DNA from: Sphingobacteriales bacterium
Lineage (GTDB): Bacteria > Bacteroidota > Bacteroidia > Chitinophagales > Chitinophagaceae
Assembly: GCA_004144185.1 (NCBI GenBank)
Contig: SEFP01000004.1
Span: 1-64,000 of the forward strand
Direction: 5' to 3'
Length of the DNA stretch: 64,000 nucleotides
In this document: positions 51,110 to 61,324 of the stretch, one piece after another
How positions within the stretch are numbered: position 1 is the first letter of the stretch
Layout: the number at the start of each line of letters is the position of its first letter
Notes under the pieces: model-generated
What the model saw: only the letters and a program-made list of their open reading frames with translations
What the model was told of the DNA's origin: nothing
The model's database searches: none
Made by a program: the position numbers and the translations under genes

Positions 51110-52876
51110 ATGGCTGAAGTAATAAGAATGCCCCTGCTTTCCGACACCATGAAAGAAGGTGTAATAGCAACCTGGCATAAAAAAGTAGGCGACGCCGTAA
51201 AGGCAGATGACGCTATTGCAGACGTAGAAACCGATAAAGCGACCATGGAGGTCATGCCTTATGTGGATGGTACGCTGTTGTATGTCAGCCCCGAAAAGGC
51301 GATCCCGGTCAATGGCATCTTGGCCATCGTAGGTAAGTCCGGCGAATCGTATCAGGAACTGCTGGATAACGAAAGCAAAGCGGTTCCGGAAACAGCGCCT
51401 GCCGAAACCGGCAAACCTGAGTCCAAAGAAGCCACTGACGTAGCAGAAGTAAAAAATCCGGCGAATGAGGTGAAGGCTTCCCCCGCCGGCAAGCAGGAAA
51501 ACACCACCGGAGAGATCCCGAATGGCAATGTAAGCAACGAAAACGCGGTCAACATTGAAGGGGCCTTACCCAAAGATGTAACCGTAGTGCGGATGCCGCT
51601 GCTGTCGGATACCATGAAGGAAGGCAAAATCGTAGCCTGGCATAAAAAGGAAGGCGATTCGGTGAAGGGCGATGATGTGCTGGCGGATGTAGAGACCGAT
51701 AAGGCTACCATGGAAGTCATGGGCTATGCCGACGGTACGCTGCTGCATATCGGCGTTCCGGAAGGCGAAGCGGCCCAGATCAATGCTATCATCGCGATTA
51801 TCGGTCCAAAAGGCACCGATATCTCTGCCATTCTGAATGCACCGGCTGCACCGCAACCGGCTACAGAAGATCGTCCGGAAACAACGCAATCAACAGCTCC
51901 GGAAGCAAAACAACCTGAACAAAAGCAGCCAGAAGCTTCTAAAGCCACCCCGGCCGCAGCAGAAACAGCTGCTTCGGAAGATTCCGGTGATCGGGTGAAA
52001 ATCTCCCCGCTGGCGCGCCGGCTGGCAGAAGATAAAGGCATCGACATTCATGCCCTGAAAGGAAGCGGAGACGGCGGACGGATCATTAAGCGGGATGTAG
52101 ATAGCTATCAGCCGGCTGCCACGTCACAAGCGCCTGCTGCGCAACAGCCGGCTGTCAGTCCAAATGCATCTGCAACGCAACAGGCTTCTGAAGAAGGGTA
52201 TACCGATGTGCCGAACAGCACGATGCGCACCCGCATTGCTGAGCGACTGAGCGAAAGCAAGTTTACCGCGCCACATTTCTACCTGACCATCTCGGTGACT
52301 ATGGATGGGGCCATGGCCGCGCGCGAGCAGTGGAACAAACTGTCGCCAGTAAAAATTTCCTTTAACGATCTGACCATCAAGGCGGCGGCCATGGCCCTGC
52401 GCCAGCATCCGGATGTCAATGCCTCCTGGCTGGGCGATAAAATCCGCCGTTATAACTATATCAATATTGGTACGGCCGTAGCGACCGAAGGCGGCGGACT
52501 GATTGTGCCCGTAGTGCGTGGCGCTGATAAAAAATCGCTGTCCGAGATTGCTGCAACGACCAAAGAGCTGATTGGTAAGGTGCGCGACAAGAAAATCCAG
52601 CCAGCCGATTATTCCGGAAACACCTTCTCAATTTCCAATCTCGGCATGATGGATATTGATGAATTTACGGCTATTATTAATCCTCCGGATGCCTGCATTC
52701 TGGCCGTTGGCCGGATTGCTGAAACACCAGTAGTAGAGCAGGGGCAGATCCTCATCCGGAATGTGATGAAACTAACGCTGAGCTGCGACCACCGCGCCGT
52801 AGATGGTGCCGTCGGTGCCCGGTTCCTGCAATCATTGAAAGGATTCCTCGAGAATCCGGTCACGATGTTGGTCTAA
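51110..52876 (+). CDS. Dihydrolipoamide acetyltransferase E2 with two lipoyl domains
   Basis: Two DVETDKATMEVM lipoyl sites, peripheral-subunit-binding ISPLARRLAEDKGID, catalytic LSCDHRAVDGAVGARFL. Confidence 0.94.
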   Translation: MAEVIRMPLLSDTMKEGVIATWHKKVGDAVKADDAIADVETDKATMEVMPYVDGTLLYVSPEKAIPVNGILAIVGKSGESYQELLDNESKAVPETAPAETGKPESKEATDVAEVKNPANEVKASPAGKQENTTGEIPNGNVSNENAVNIEGALPKDVTVVRMPLLSDTMKEGKIVAWHKKEGDSVKGDDVLADVETDKATMEVMGYADGTLLHIGVPEGEAAQINAIIAIIGPKGTDISAILNAPAAPQPATEDRPETTQSTAPEAKQPEQKQPEASKATPAAAETAASEDSGDRVKISPLARRLAEDKGIDIHALKGSGDGGRIIKRDVDSYQPAATSQAPAAQQPAVSPNASATQQASEEGYTDVPNSTMRTRIAERLSESKFTAPHFYLTISVTMDGAMAAREQWNKLSPVKISFNDLTIKAAAMALRQHPDVNASWLGDKIRRYNYINIGTAVATEGGGLIVPVVRGADKKSLSEIAATTKELIGKVRDKKIQPADYSGNTFSISNLGMMDIDEFTAIINPPDACILAVGRIAETPVVEQGQILIRNVMKLTLSCDHRAVDGAVGARFLQSLKGFLENPVTMLV

Positions 52877-52901
52877 CGTACGCACGTTTAATGCAATTAT
52901 A

Positions 52902-52938
52902 AAAAAGCGCCGGATGAAACGTTCACCCGGCGCTTTTT
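52902..52938. terminator. Rho-independent terminator
   Basis: AAAAAGCGCCGG ... CCGGCGCTTTTT. Confidence 0.9.
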
Positions 52939-53034
52939 GCGCATTATACGACATTTTCGGTAAACCTGTTTTTTTTCGCACTCATTTTCGCACTCATTTC
53001 TACTGCTGGCTGTGAATGCGCTGTAAAGCCGGAT

Positions 53035-53042
53035 TACTTTTG
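53035..53042 (+). promoter_or_regulatory. Bacteroidota -7 box (TAnnTTTG)
   Basis: TACTTTTG immediately before the ORF. Confidence 0.45.
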
Positions 53043-53068
53043 AGATGCTGTGTTTACAGCTCATTCGC

Positions 53069-56000
53069 ATGAGACAAAAAATACCTTTTTTGATAAGACT
53101 GGTTCTTCAAAAGCTGCTCATCAGTGTGGGCCTGCTGGTGGGAACTTCATCAAACGGCCTGGCGCAACTCAATGCATATATTCCGGAATTGCGCTGTTCG
53201 GTTCCTAACTACATGCTCCAGCATTCGTTTCCGAATAGCTTTTTCTCAGCCCGGGCCGACTTTCTGACTCCGGTCGGGACGTCTTTTAAAGGCTATTACT
53301 ACATGGCGTATAGCTGCGTTCAGACCCAATCACCCAGTGGTACATTTTGGGGCGGTAAACGCAACTTTGCCTGCCTGGGGAAGACCGGATTGGGTGCTTA
53401 TTATGAAGCGCCGGATGACGGCCTGAACATGGAATTGTTTGAAGATGATTCGTCTTCCGTTTCGCCGGCAATCGGCACTACCGAGGATAACCTGTATTAT
53501 ATCTATTACGAAGACAACACACGCCAGCACTATTACTACCGGCTCAATGCTGCCGATGGAAGTGCGGGACTGGTTGATAAAAAAGTACTTTCCGGAATGG
53601 ATGGTTTTGCAACCGGGTTTACAGCCTGTCGCTACCGTGCCGATCAGATTCTGGTTATGGGATTTGACGGTACCGGAATGCTCTGCTGCATCTACCGTGA
53701 AAATGGAACCGAGCTGCAATTGGAACGGCAGATTCGCCTGAGTACCTATACCTGTTATCAAATGGCCGATATCACACCTTCATCGGTGTATCTGGCAGAG
53801 GGTAAAGTCTGTCTGGCCTGGACCGGTGGCGGCTACCGTCCCCGGATTGCCCTGTTTGAAAACAACACGATCACAAAATCCTTTTCATATACAGGTTCCT
53901 CTTTTCCGGGTGGTATGAAGCCCTATGGCCATAACCCCAAACTGTACCGGATGGATGCCGATGCGGAAATTCACTTGTTTTATCGGGGTCAGAAATCTTC
54001 TTTTGTCTCGGATGATCCGAAATTGTATCATACCTCTTTCACTGCAGCCGATTTTCAGTTTGACGGAGCAGAGATACTGGGAAATACGGAAGGAGCATTC
54101 CAGGTACAGTATTCACCACTTTTAATTCCAGGCATTCCGGGGAAAAGCGCGAATCTGGTTTTTGTACAGGCCAGCGGAAGTTCTACCGGTCTGAGTTTCT
54201 TCAATGCGGCCCTGCGCTTTGTTCCGCTGTACCGGTGGCAGGGCGACAATCTATCTGACGAGCTCACCCTGAAAAATCTGATATTGCCGGGTACGCATCT
54301 GTCGGCCATGACGTCTGGAGATGACTATTTTTATGCAGCCAGCCTGCAAGCCTCTTTGCCGCCCGATCCGGAACCTTCACCTACTACCAGTTGTAGCGAC
54401 TGCAACCGGTTCAATCAGATTTATACGGTTGAAGATCAGTTGAAGGCTGGAGTACGCTACCTAGATATTCCATTGGGTGCTTCTGGCGGCAACTACACCG
54501 ATCCGGAATCCTACCATGCCGTACGATTGATCAAATCCACTGATCCTGACCAGATTCCTACGGTGTGCGCTGGCACTAAACTAACCGACCTCATGAACAC
54601 GCTGGAAACGTTTCTGAAAGCGAATCCAACCGAATTTGTTGTGCTGCATGTATCAAACGGCGACGGTCAGATTGACAAGATCCGCAGTTACTTTCAACGC
54701 AAAGCCTATTTACTGTATCAACGGCAGGAAGGGGAGCACGCATTAGGCGACATCGTGACTAAATCGATCGCTGCTTTTCGGGGAAAGGTTATTCTGGTAA
54801 CCGATGACCTGTACGACGGCGAATCTTTTGGAGCGTTGCATTATTCCGGAACCACCCGCTTCCACAGCAATACCAGCGAAGCCTCTGATCTATATGCATA
54901 CCAGAAAAAAACTATTGCGGATCAAAGTAGTCTGACTACTTACAAAATCGCTGATTGGTACACGACCAACCTGACCTCAGAACTGAATTGCCCGAAAGGC
55001 GATTTAAGCAGTTGCCTGAAACAGGCGCGTTCGTTTACCAAATCCATCTCGCAGTCGTTTCGGTGTGGTAAAATTGTGTATGGCATCTTTAGCGATATTA
55101 AAGGTATTGCCAAAGGTGACTTTACGAAAGCAATTGATTTGACTAAAATAGGATTTTCGCTGCTTCAGAATTCATTGGTAGGTCGTGGACTGACTGTAAA
55201 TAAGGGGCTGGCATCCGACTTGCATGCCTGGAAAGACCAAGGCATCCTGACTCAGAAATCAATGCCGAATGTGCTATTAATGGATGCATATGAATACTGG
55301 AATGCAGATGTATGTATTGATCTGACGGATGCGTTGAACCGGGAGGAGTATGTAAGTCTTTACAATGGATCTATAGACTTGGATGTCCGTATTCTGCCGG
55401 TTGAATGTGGTCAGGAGAATGGGCAGATTTATCTGCGGGCCTATGGGGCGTATCCTCCTTTTACGTTTTTTTGGAATCGCTACCCATTGGCTACCGATAG
55501 CCTGAGCGGATTGCCGGCCGGACGTTACGAGGGATACGTAACGGACCGTCGTGGACACAAAAAATCGTTTTCATATCAGGTTCCGGTGTCGGAGGAGTCC
55601 TTCAAATCTCTGGCTACCGGAAAAGCTATTGCAACGGTTGAATTCTCGCAGCCGGCACAAGAACACTTTTTTTCCGAAAACTGCTATACCCTAATTGCCA
55701 AAGCCCAGTTGAAGGAAGCTGATAGTGCAGCTCCTGAAGCGCTCGTTGCAACCGTTTGGGCCGGCACCGCTATCCAGCAACAAAACGATTACCCGTTTGT
55801 ACAGCGTTCGTACGACTTCCGCCATCTCAGCAAGCAAACCAACGCGGCGGGTTGGCTTACGCTGTATTTCACCAAAACCGATTGGGCGGCCTATAATGCC
55901 AGCCATACTGATAAGCTTCCGGAACGTCCCGGCGATACTACGGCCTACAAGCGTTTGTGCATCGCGCATTATTCAAGCAATAGCCTCAGCGGTACCGGAA

Positions 56001-56659
56001 CGGTAGAAAGTTTTTCCGGAACGCCGGAATACCTGTTTCCAAAACCTGAAAATATCCGTTTCAACGATACACTCAACTGTTGGGAAGTACGGTTTTATAC
56101 CAACCAGCTGGGCGGTTTCTTCCTGAAAGCGTACGACGGGTCTGACCTCAATACCTGGATTTCCGGAAAAGCAGATGCCAGTCAGCTGGCTCCGGTTGTT
56201 TCCTGGAGCGTAGACGAGCACCGGGCCTACCGATACTACCTTCAAAAGTCCGTAAATGGCGGTACCTCATTTACGACGCTTCAGATGCTGTCTGCGATGG
56301 GGCAGGGCCAGCAGCAGTATACGTACGTAGATACCAGCAAGAAGGCCAACAGTAACCATACGCCGTATTATCAGGTCATTTTGGTGGACCGTTCCGGAAA
56401 AACACTCCTTCGGAAAACCTTGGCGATTGATCCGGAAAGCCAACCGCTTCGGGTATATCCCAATCCGGCGCAAACCGAAGTTCACATTGAATCCCTGAAT
56501 GCTACCCAGGCGATGCTGAGCAATTCCCAGGGTAACCTGCTGCAAACGTTTGAGCTGGGTGTAGGGGATAACAGGCTTCAAACCGGTATGCTGGCTTCTG
56601 GCTTGTACCTGATCCGGACGGCAAATGGTAAAACCGCTAAACTGCTGATTCAACGATAG
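53069..56659 (+). CDS. T9SS-secreted protein with PI-PLC-X-like domain and SprB-repeat-like segment
   Basis: LKNLILPGTHLSAMTSG, YTVEDQLKAGVRYLDIPLG, FLKANPTEFVVLHVSN; CTD VYPNPAQTEVHIESL...ASGLYLIRTANGKTAKLLIQR. Confidence 0.75.
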   Translation: MRQKIPFLIRLVLQKLLISVGLLVGTSSNGLAQLNAYIPELRCSVPNYMLQHSFPNSFFSARADFLTPVGTSFKGYYYMAYSCVQTQSPSGTFWGGKRNFACLGKTGLGAYYEAPDDGLNMELFEDDSSSVSPAIGTTEDNLYYIYYEDNTRQHYYYRLNAADGSAGLVDKKVLSGMDGFATGFTACRYRADQILVMGFDGTGMLCCIYRENGTELQLERQIRLSTYTCYQMADITPSSVYLAEGKVCLAWTGGGYRPRIALFENNTITKSFSYTGSSFPGGMKPYGHNPKLYRMDADAEIHLFYRGQKSSFVSDDPKLYHTSFTAADFQFDGAEILGNTEGAFQVQYSPLLIPGIPGKSANLVFVQASGSSTGLSFFNAALRFVPLYRWQGDNLSDELTLKNLILPGTHLSAMTSGDDYFYAASLQASLPPDPEPSPTTSCSDCNRFNQIYTVEDQLKAGVRYLDIPLGASGGNYTDPESYHAVRLIKSTDPDQIPTVCAGTKLTDLMNTLETFLKANPTEFVVLHVSNGDGQIDKIRSYFQRKAYLLYQRQEGEHALGDIVTKSIAAFRGKVILVTDDLYDGESFGALHYSGTTRFHSNTSEASDLYAYQKKTIADQSSLTTYKIADWYTTNLTSELNCPKGDLSSCLKQARSFTKSISQSFRCGKIVYGIFSDIKGIAKGDFTKAIDLTKIGFSLLQNSLVGRGLTVNKGLASDLHAWKDQGILTQKSMPNVLLMDAYEYWNADVCIDLTDALNREEYVSLYNGSIDLDVRILPVECGQENGQIYLRAYGAYPPFTFFWNRYPLATDSLSGLPAGRYEGYVTDRRGHKKSFSYQVPVSEESFKSLATGKAIATVEFSQPAQEHFFSENCYTLIAKAQLKEADSAAPEALVATVWAGTAIQQQNDYPFVQRSYDFRHLSKQTNAAGWLTLYFTKTDWAAYNASHTDKLPERPGDTTAYKRLCIAHYSSNSLSGTGTVESFSGTPEYLFPKPENIRFNDTLNCWEVRFYTNQLGGFFLKAYDGSDLNTWISGKADASQLAPVVSWSVDEHRAYRYYLQKSVNGGTSFTTLQMLSAMGQGQQQYTYVDTSKKANSNHTPYYQVILVDRSGKTLLRKTLAIDPESQPLRVYPNPAQTEVHIESLNATQAMLSNSQGNLLQTFELGVGDNRLQTGMLASGLYLIRTANGKTAKLLIQR

Positions 56660-56682
56660 ATACCTAAAAAATAATTTACATA

Positions 56683-56727
56683 AAAGGTCCGGAAAGCATC
56701 TTCTTGGGAGGTGTTTTCCGGACCTTT
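56683..56727. terminator. Terminator hairpin with TCCGGA in both arms
   Basis: AAAGGTCCGGAAA ... TTTCCGGACCTTT, 13-bp arms. Confidence 0.85.
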
Positions 56728-56777
56728 CTGTATGCATTGAACACTGCCCGCTTCTGGTTTAAATCCGGCAGCTGTAG

Positions 56778-58175
56778 TTATTGAGAGACGCGCTGGTATC
56801 TGGAATAAGTCCGGACGGTATCTTTGAGCACAAAGTAAAGGGGCGGAAGTTTCGCATAATTATAAGGTTCCCATTTAGTCAGCAGCAACTTTGGATTAGA
56901 GAAGGCCCAATCATACTGACCGGGCTGTTCTTCAATGATCAGCGATTTGGTTTTACCGGTTTCTGAAGTGGAAAGCAACCACCATTCAAAAGCGCTGCCC
57001 CAGGTCATCTTCAGCAGATCGAGGGGTACGTCTGCCTGTGTCAGAACGGTTTTGTCGGGAACAGTTTGAGCTGTTTTCCGGAACCAGTCGAGCCGGGCGG
57101 TGTATTGTATACCAGTTGAGTGGACGCGAATTGCAAACAAAAGAACGATTATCCCGGCTACCAGAGGCAGTAGCCAGGATTTTGAACCCACTGGCAGCCC
57201 GTCATAGGCCCAGGCAAAGCCGATAAATACAGCCAGAATCGTGTATTGAGGCTCCAGATAAAATTGCGGGGCTGTTCCCTGATAGTTGACTATGTTGATA
57301 ATGCCAGTGAGCCCGATAAAAAATACGGCAAACAAGCTCAGTTTCCGGAACTGACGGGTCTGGACGTATCGGATACAGATGAGTGCGAATGCAATTGGTA
57401 GCAGATAATAATCCTTCAGCATCCAGCGAGCCAGATTCTTGTTGGACTGAATCGTGAAATAATCCGGAAACGCTGCTTTTAGATTCGAGATGCCTCCCAT
57501 GGCGTTGGAGTCGTAATCGGTCTTGAAAAACAACACCTTAATTCCGTAGATCAGCAGGTAACTCAGCCCGATCGCCAAGAGCCATTGGTATTGTTTCCGG
57601 TACTCCAAGGCGAAGAATGCCAGGCCAAACAGCAGTACGAAGGGTAGGAGGGGGTAGAAAAATACAATGGTGATCAACAGCAGCGGACTCACTGCCCAGA
57701 AGACCGGTGATACGATTCCACGCTGAAGCTGCCGTTCGACCAGACCTAGAAAGAGTAGGGTAAAGACCACTCCCTGTACGAGCTCACACTGAATCCAGAA
57801 AAAGGAATGGGTCGTCATCAGGAAGTTAAACAGGAAGATGACCAACGCCAGTCGTTGGTTCCGGAGGACCAACCAGGTAAACAGGAATGCAGCGAAATAA
57901 AACAGCACAAAACCGGCTGAGTACAGTTGCATCAATACCGGTAAGGAAAACCCCAGACGCGACCCCAGCAGCGGAAATGCCTGGGTGATAGCGGCTCCAA
58001 ACCGGTTCACCTGAATCGCAAAGCCGTCCTTGGCCAGAATGTGAAACAGCTGGTAGGAAGCATCCAGAATAACCGTACGCTCTTTAAAATAAAGCAGACA
58101 GGCTCCCAGCATTAAAAGGTACCCAGCGGTACAGACTCCAAATAAGGCTTTTGATCTCATGCGGTTCCGGAACAA
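56778..58175 (-). CDS. Hypothetical polytopic membrane protein (possibly glycosyltransferase-like)
   Basis: 465 aa, many TM segments. Confidence 0.65.
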   Translation of the reverse strand: MFRNRMRSKALFGVCTAGYLLMLGACLLYFKERTVILDASYQLFHILAKDGFAIQVNRFGAAITQAFPLLGSRLGFSLPVLMQLYSAGFVLFYFAAFLFTWLVLRNQRLALVIFLFNFLMTTHSFFWIQCELVQGVVFTLLFLGLVERQLQRGIVSPVFWAVSPLLLITIVFFYPLLPFVLLFGLAFFALEYRKQYQWLLAIGLSYLLIYGIKVLFFKTDYDSNAMGGISNLKAAFPDYFTIQSNKNLARWMLKDYYLLPIAFALICIRYVQTRQFRKLSLFAVFFIGLTGIINIVNYQGTAPQFYLEPQYTILAVFIGFAWAYDGLPVGSKSWLLPLVAGIIVLLFAIRVHSTGIQYTARLDWFRKTAQTVPDKTVLTQADVPLDLLKMTWGSAFEWWLLSTSETGKTKSLIIEEQPGQYDWAFSNPKLLLTKWEPYNYAKLPPLYFVLKDTVRTYSRYQRVSQ

Positions 58176-58196
58176 TCAAAACTAGGGTAACATGCA

Positions 58197-58223
58197 AAAA
58201 GTCCGGCAGGAAGCCGGACTTTT
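58197..58223. terminator. Terminator hairpin
   Basis: AAAAGTCCGGC-aggaa-GCCGGACTTTT. Confidence 0.85.
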
Positions 58224-58255
58224 CAAATACAATTCCAAACGGAAAACAAATTGAA

Positions 58256-58426
58256 TTATTTTCCTGCGAAGAAATCTTTCACTTTGTCTTTGTGAATGAT
58301 TTGCTCTTTGAACGAGTAGGCACCCGTTTTAGGAGACCGAACAGCTTTAATAACCTTCGTCCAGTTTTTGGCTTCGGCGGCCAGCTTTGGGTCTTTTTTA
58401 ATCGCGGTTTTAGCAGCTTTTGCCAT
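58256..58426 (-). CDS. DUF4295 family small protein (absent from the supplied ORF track)
   Basis: Reverse translation MAKAAKTAIKKDPKLAAEAKNWTKVIKAVRSPKTGAYSFKEQIIHKDKVKDFFAGK*; sits beside rpmG/rpmB. Confidence 0.88.
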   Translation of the reverse strand: MAKAAKTAIKKDPKLAAEAKNWTKVIKAVRSPKTGAYSFKEQIIHKDKVKDFFAGK

Positions 58427-58485
58427 GGTACTTAAGAATAAAAAGTCGTGAGTAGAGTGTAGAGGCGTGCTTTACGAAGCGCGTC

Positions 58486-58671
58486 TTACTTGATTTCTTT
58501 GTGAACCGTATAACGCTTCATGATCGGATTGTACTTTTTCAGTTCAATCCGCTCCGGAGTGTTTTTCTTGTTCTTAACGGTAATATAGCGGCTGGTGCCT
58601 GGCAGCCCCGTAGTCTTATGCTCGGTGCATTCCAGAATCACCTGAACGCGGTTTCCTTTCTTGGCTGCCAT
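58486..58671 (-). CDS. rpmG: 50S ribosomal protein L33
   Basis: [49 protein letters not shown]. Confidence 0.94.
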   Translation of the reverse strand: MAAKKGNRVQVILECTEHKTTGLPGTSRYITVKNKKNTPERIELKKYNPIMKRYTVHKEIK

Positions 58672-58713
58672 AATCGTGCTGCTTTAAGGGGGGGAATGAG
58701 TGAAGTGAGAAAA

Positions 58714-58950
58714 TTAGATTTTATGGCCTTCAGCGCGAAGCTTCTTTACTACGCTCATCAGACCATTTTTAGAAATCGTACGGATGGCATCGGTAGATAC
58801 CTTCATGGTGATAAAACGGTCTTCCTCAGCCAGGAAAAAACGCTTGGTCTGCAGGTTAGGCAGAAAACGCTTTTTGGCTTTCTTGTTAGAGAAAGACACT
58901 TTATGACCCGTCATGGGCTTTTTACCGGTTACCAGACAGACGCGTGCCAT
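58714..58950 (-). CDS. rpmB: 50S ribosomal protein L28
   Basis: MARVCLVTGKKPMTGHKVSFSNKKAKKRFLPNL. Confidence 0.94.
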   Translation of the reverse strand: MARVCLVTGKKPMTGHKVSFSNKKAKKRFLPNLQTKRFFLAEEDRFITMKVSTDAIRTISKNGLMSVVKKLRAEGHKI

Positions 58951-59084
58951 GTGTTGATTTTTAAGGAGTGCAAAGGTGTTTCTTTTTTCTGAAACAGCCA
59001 AAATTTTTTTGCTTCTTTCGAAATAAAATTCGCGTATCCGGTTCCGACAGGATACCCTTCCAGAACCGTGACTACTCGAAGCTA

Positions 59085-59816
59085 TCAGGCAATGTCCGGA
59101 AGCAAAAGTGCGTCCAGAGAGTCTATGCCCGGCGTGTTTTTAGTGATAAATCCTTCCCCGGCGGTTGTCCCAATCCGCTTACCCAGCAGCCGGTCGCGGC
59201 TTTCGATCTGTTCCAGAAATGCGGAGGTCGCGATATAGGTGATGGGTTCGCCGGATTCCGGATCGTGAAACTGGGATTTATACGCCCGGATCGCGTCCAT
59301 CTTGGTTTCTTGGGCATCCGAGATATCTACAATGAAATCAGGACTTAATTGCCGGTCCTGAATAATGTGAAACACCCGCTTGGGGCGCCAGGCCGCTTGG
59401 GGAGCGCCTTCATACGTGGTTTCTACTTTGGCCAGTCCCGATAAAAAGCAGGCGTCACTGACCAGCGCTGCACCCCGGCCGTGGTCCGGGTGTCGGTCTT
59501 CCGGCGCGTTTGTTATCACGATATCCGGTTGCCAGCGCCGCAGGTACACGATTAGTTGCTTCTGGTGGGCTTCGTCATTCCGGAAAAAGCCATCCCGGAT
59601 GCCGGCATTCTCCCGTACGGCCAGTCCCATGATACCACCGGCAGCAGCGGCTTCCTGAAGGCGCGTTTCAGGCGTTCCGCGGGTGCCCAGCTCGCCCTGG
59701 GTCAGGTCTAAAATACCGACCTGCTGACCCATCCGTGCGTGTTTGATCAGCGTGCCGCCACAGCCCAGTTCGGCATCATCCGGGTGCGTCAGAATGGCCA
59801 GAATATGAAGTTTCAT
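59085..59816 (-). CDS. bshB1: Bacillithiol biosynthesis deacetylase BshB1
   Basis: ILAILTHPDDAELGCGGTLIKHA, DLTQGELGTRGTPETRLQEA, APEDRHPDHGRGA. Confidence 0.92.
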   Translation of the reverse strand: MKLHILAILTHPDDAELGCGGTLIKHARMGQQVGILDLTQGELGTRGTPETRLQEAAAAGGIMGLAVRENAGIRDGFFRNDEAHQKQLIVYLRRWQPDIVITNAPEDRHPDHGRGAALVSDACFLSGLAKVETTYEGAPQAAWRPKRVFHIIQDRQLSPDFIVDISDAQETKMDAIRAYKSQFHDPESGEPITYIATSAFLEQIESRDRLLGKRIGTTAGEGFITKNTPGIDSLDALLLPDIA

Positions 59817-59859
59817 GGCGCGAAAATAGGCTGTGAAGCTACACGTTTAGCATTCCGGA

Positions 59860-60507
59860 TTACAGTCGGCTGCCTACCGTTGCGCTTTGCTGAGACTGAT
59901 ACCGGTAGTACCGGTCGGCTTCCAGTTCGCGTACAATGCCTTCAATTTCGGCATCACGGCCGGTCGGATCATATTCGCGCCGCAGGTTGTTATTGAACAG
60001 CAACGCTACCGATTGAAAAATGACCGCACTAAACCCGCCCTTCAGCTCTTTGATGATGTGAAAGCAGGGCCGACCCGTTTGCCGGGCAATCAATTTTACC
60101 AGAATCTGTCCTTCACTAATCGTAAAATCGCTCAATTCACCTTTAAAACGCTTGTTGAGTCTGGCTTCCAGATCCTTGATAAACGCTTTACGGCCTTTTT
60201 TGTCGTCTCCGAACTGTTCCAGCCGCTCATCCACGCCTTTGAAAAGCTCTCCGGCGGTTACTGCATACGGATAGACTTTATAGATGCGCTGTTTGAGCCG
60301 GTTCCATTCCATCCGCCGCCGGGCCAGCTGAGCAGGCATTTTGGCAATCACCTCTACTTCATCGAGATAGACCATCGGAATGGTATCCCGACCTTCAATA
60401 ACGGCCCCAACCAGAATTGGATTGACAGCATCGCCGCTCCCGGTTTGTGCAAGGGCACGCATCGGCAACAGGGCTATAAAAAAAAGAAGAAACCGGAAGT
60501 AGTTCAC
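59860..60507 (-). CDS. DUF4294 family protein
   Basis: DTIPMVYLDEVEVIAKMP, RLKQRIYKVYPYA, LIARQTGRPCFHIIKELKGGFSA. Confidence 0.8.
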   Translation of the reverse strand: MNYFRFLLFFIALLPMRALAQTGSGDAVNPILVGAVIEGRDTIPMVYLDEVEVIAKMPAQLARRRMEWNRLKQRIYKVYPYAVTAGELFKGVDERLEQFGDDKKGRKAFIKDLEARLNKRFKGELSDFTISEGQILVKLIARQTGRPCFHIIKELKGGFSAVIFQSVALLFNNNLRREYDPTGRDAEIEGIVRELEADRYYRYQSQQSATVGSRL

Positions 60508-60583
60508 AGATAGGTTTAAGACGATACTAATTTATGAATGTTTAGCCTGAAAAGTAACCTTTGAAAAAATCCTAAATTTGCCC

Positions 60584-60814
60584 GTGTTCCGGATTTCTAC
60601 TGCCGTCGCTTGCAAAGCTGTGATTTTATTATTACTAATCACTACCTCCTGTCAGAAAGCGCCCCGGACGCATACGGAGGCCGAATACCGCCATCGGGTG
60701 GATTCAGCGGTCCGGGAAGCGATCCCTTTGATTCAGGCCCAATTCGACGAGGACTTGGACCGCCGGTCGAGCATTGAACTGCCGCCTCTGGCCGATTCGC
60801 TTTCCAGGAACTAA
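60584..60814 (+). CDS. Small hypothetical lipoprotein
   Basis: AVILLLLITTSCQKAP lipobox; start codon uncertain (TTG/GTG). Confidence 0.5.
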   Translation: MFRISTAVACKAVILLLLITTSCQKAPRTHTEAEYRHRVDSAVREAIPLIQAQFDEDLDRRSSIELPPLADSLSRN

Positions 60815-60853
60815 CTTTCTTTGCGGAAACAATGCAGGCGGCGTAATTTTTGA

Positions 60854-61312
60854 ATGGGTCCGGGTGTGAAACAGCCCACCATTCTGTACGACGGGTATTG
60901 CAACTTGTGTTCCGGCGTGGTCAACAGCCTCTTGCTGTACGACCGTAAAAAGCGGTTTCGGTTTTCGCCGTTGCAATCTCCGTTTGGGGCGACTGTTCAG
61001 GGCAAATTGAAAGCGAAATACGGGGCGGTTCCGGATAGCATTGTACTGGTCCAGGATAATAAAGTATATATCAAGAGTGATGCCGTGCTGCGGATTGCTG
61101 CGATGGTAGGCGGACCCTGGTATCTGGTATTGCCGATGTGGCTGCTTCCCCGAAAGGCACGCAACTGGGTGTACGATGTTGTGGCCCGGAAACGCTACCG
61201 GTGGTTTGGGCAGCGTACGACCTGCCATTTGCCTGAAGCCGGACATGCCCATCGCTTTTTAACAAAAGAAGAAGGGCTTCCGGAAGTCAAAGATGCCCCG
61301 CGCGAAACCTAA
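60854..61312 (+). CDS. DCC1-like thiol-disulfide oxidoreductase (DUF393)
   Basis: ILYDGYCNLCSGVVNSLLLYDRKKRFRFSPLQS. Confidence 0.9.
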   Translation: MGPGVKQPTILYDGYCNLCSGVVNSLLLYDRKKRFRFSPLQSPFGATVQGKLKAKYGAVPDSIVLVQDNKVYIKSDAVLRIAAMVGGPWYLVLPMWLLPRKARNWVYDVVARKRYRWFGQRTTCHLPEAGHAHRFLTKEEGLPEVKDAPRET

Positions 61313-61324
61313 TTTTGACGGCTT

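Noticed and set aside
51110-51830. Repeated MPLLSDTMKEG...DVETDKATMEVM block as an assembly duplication
   Set aside because: These are two diverged lipoyl domains, normal for E2 proteins.
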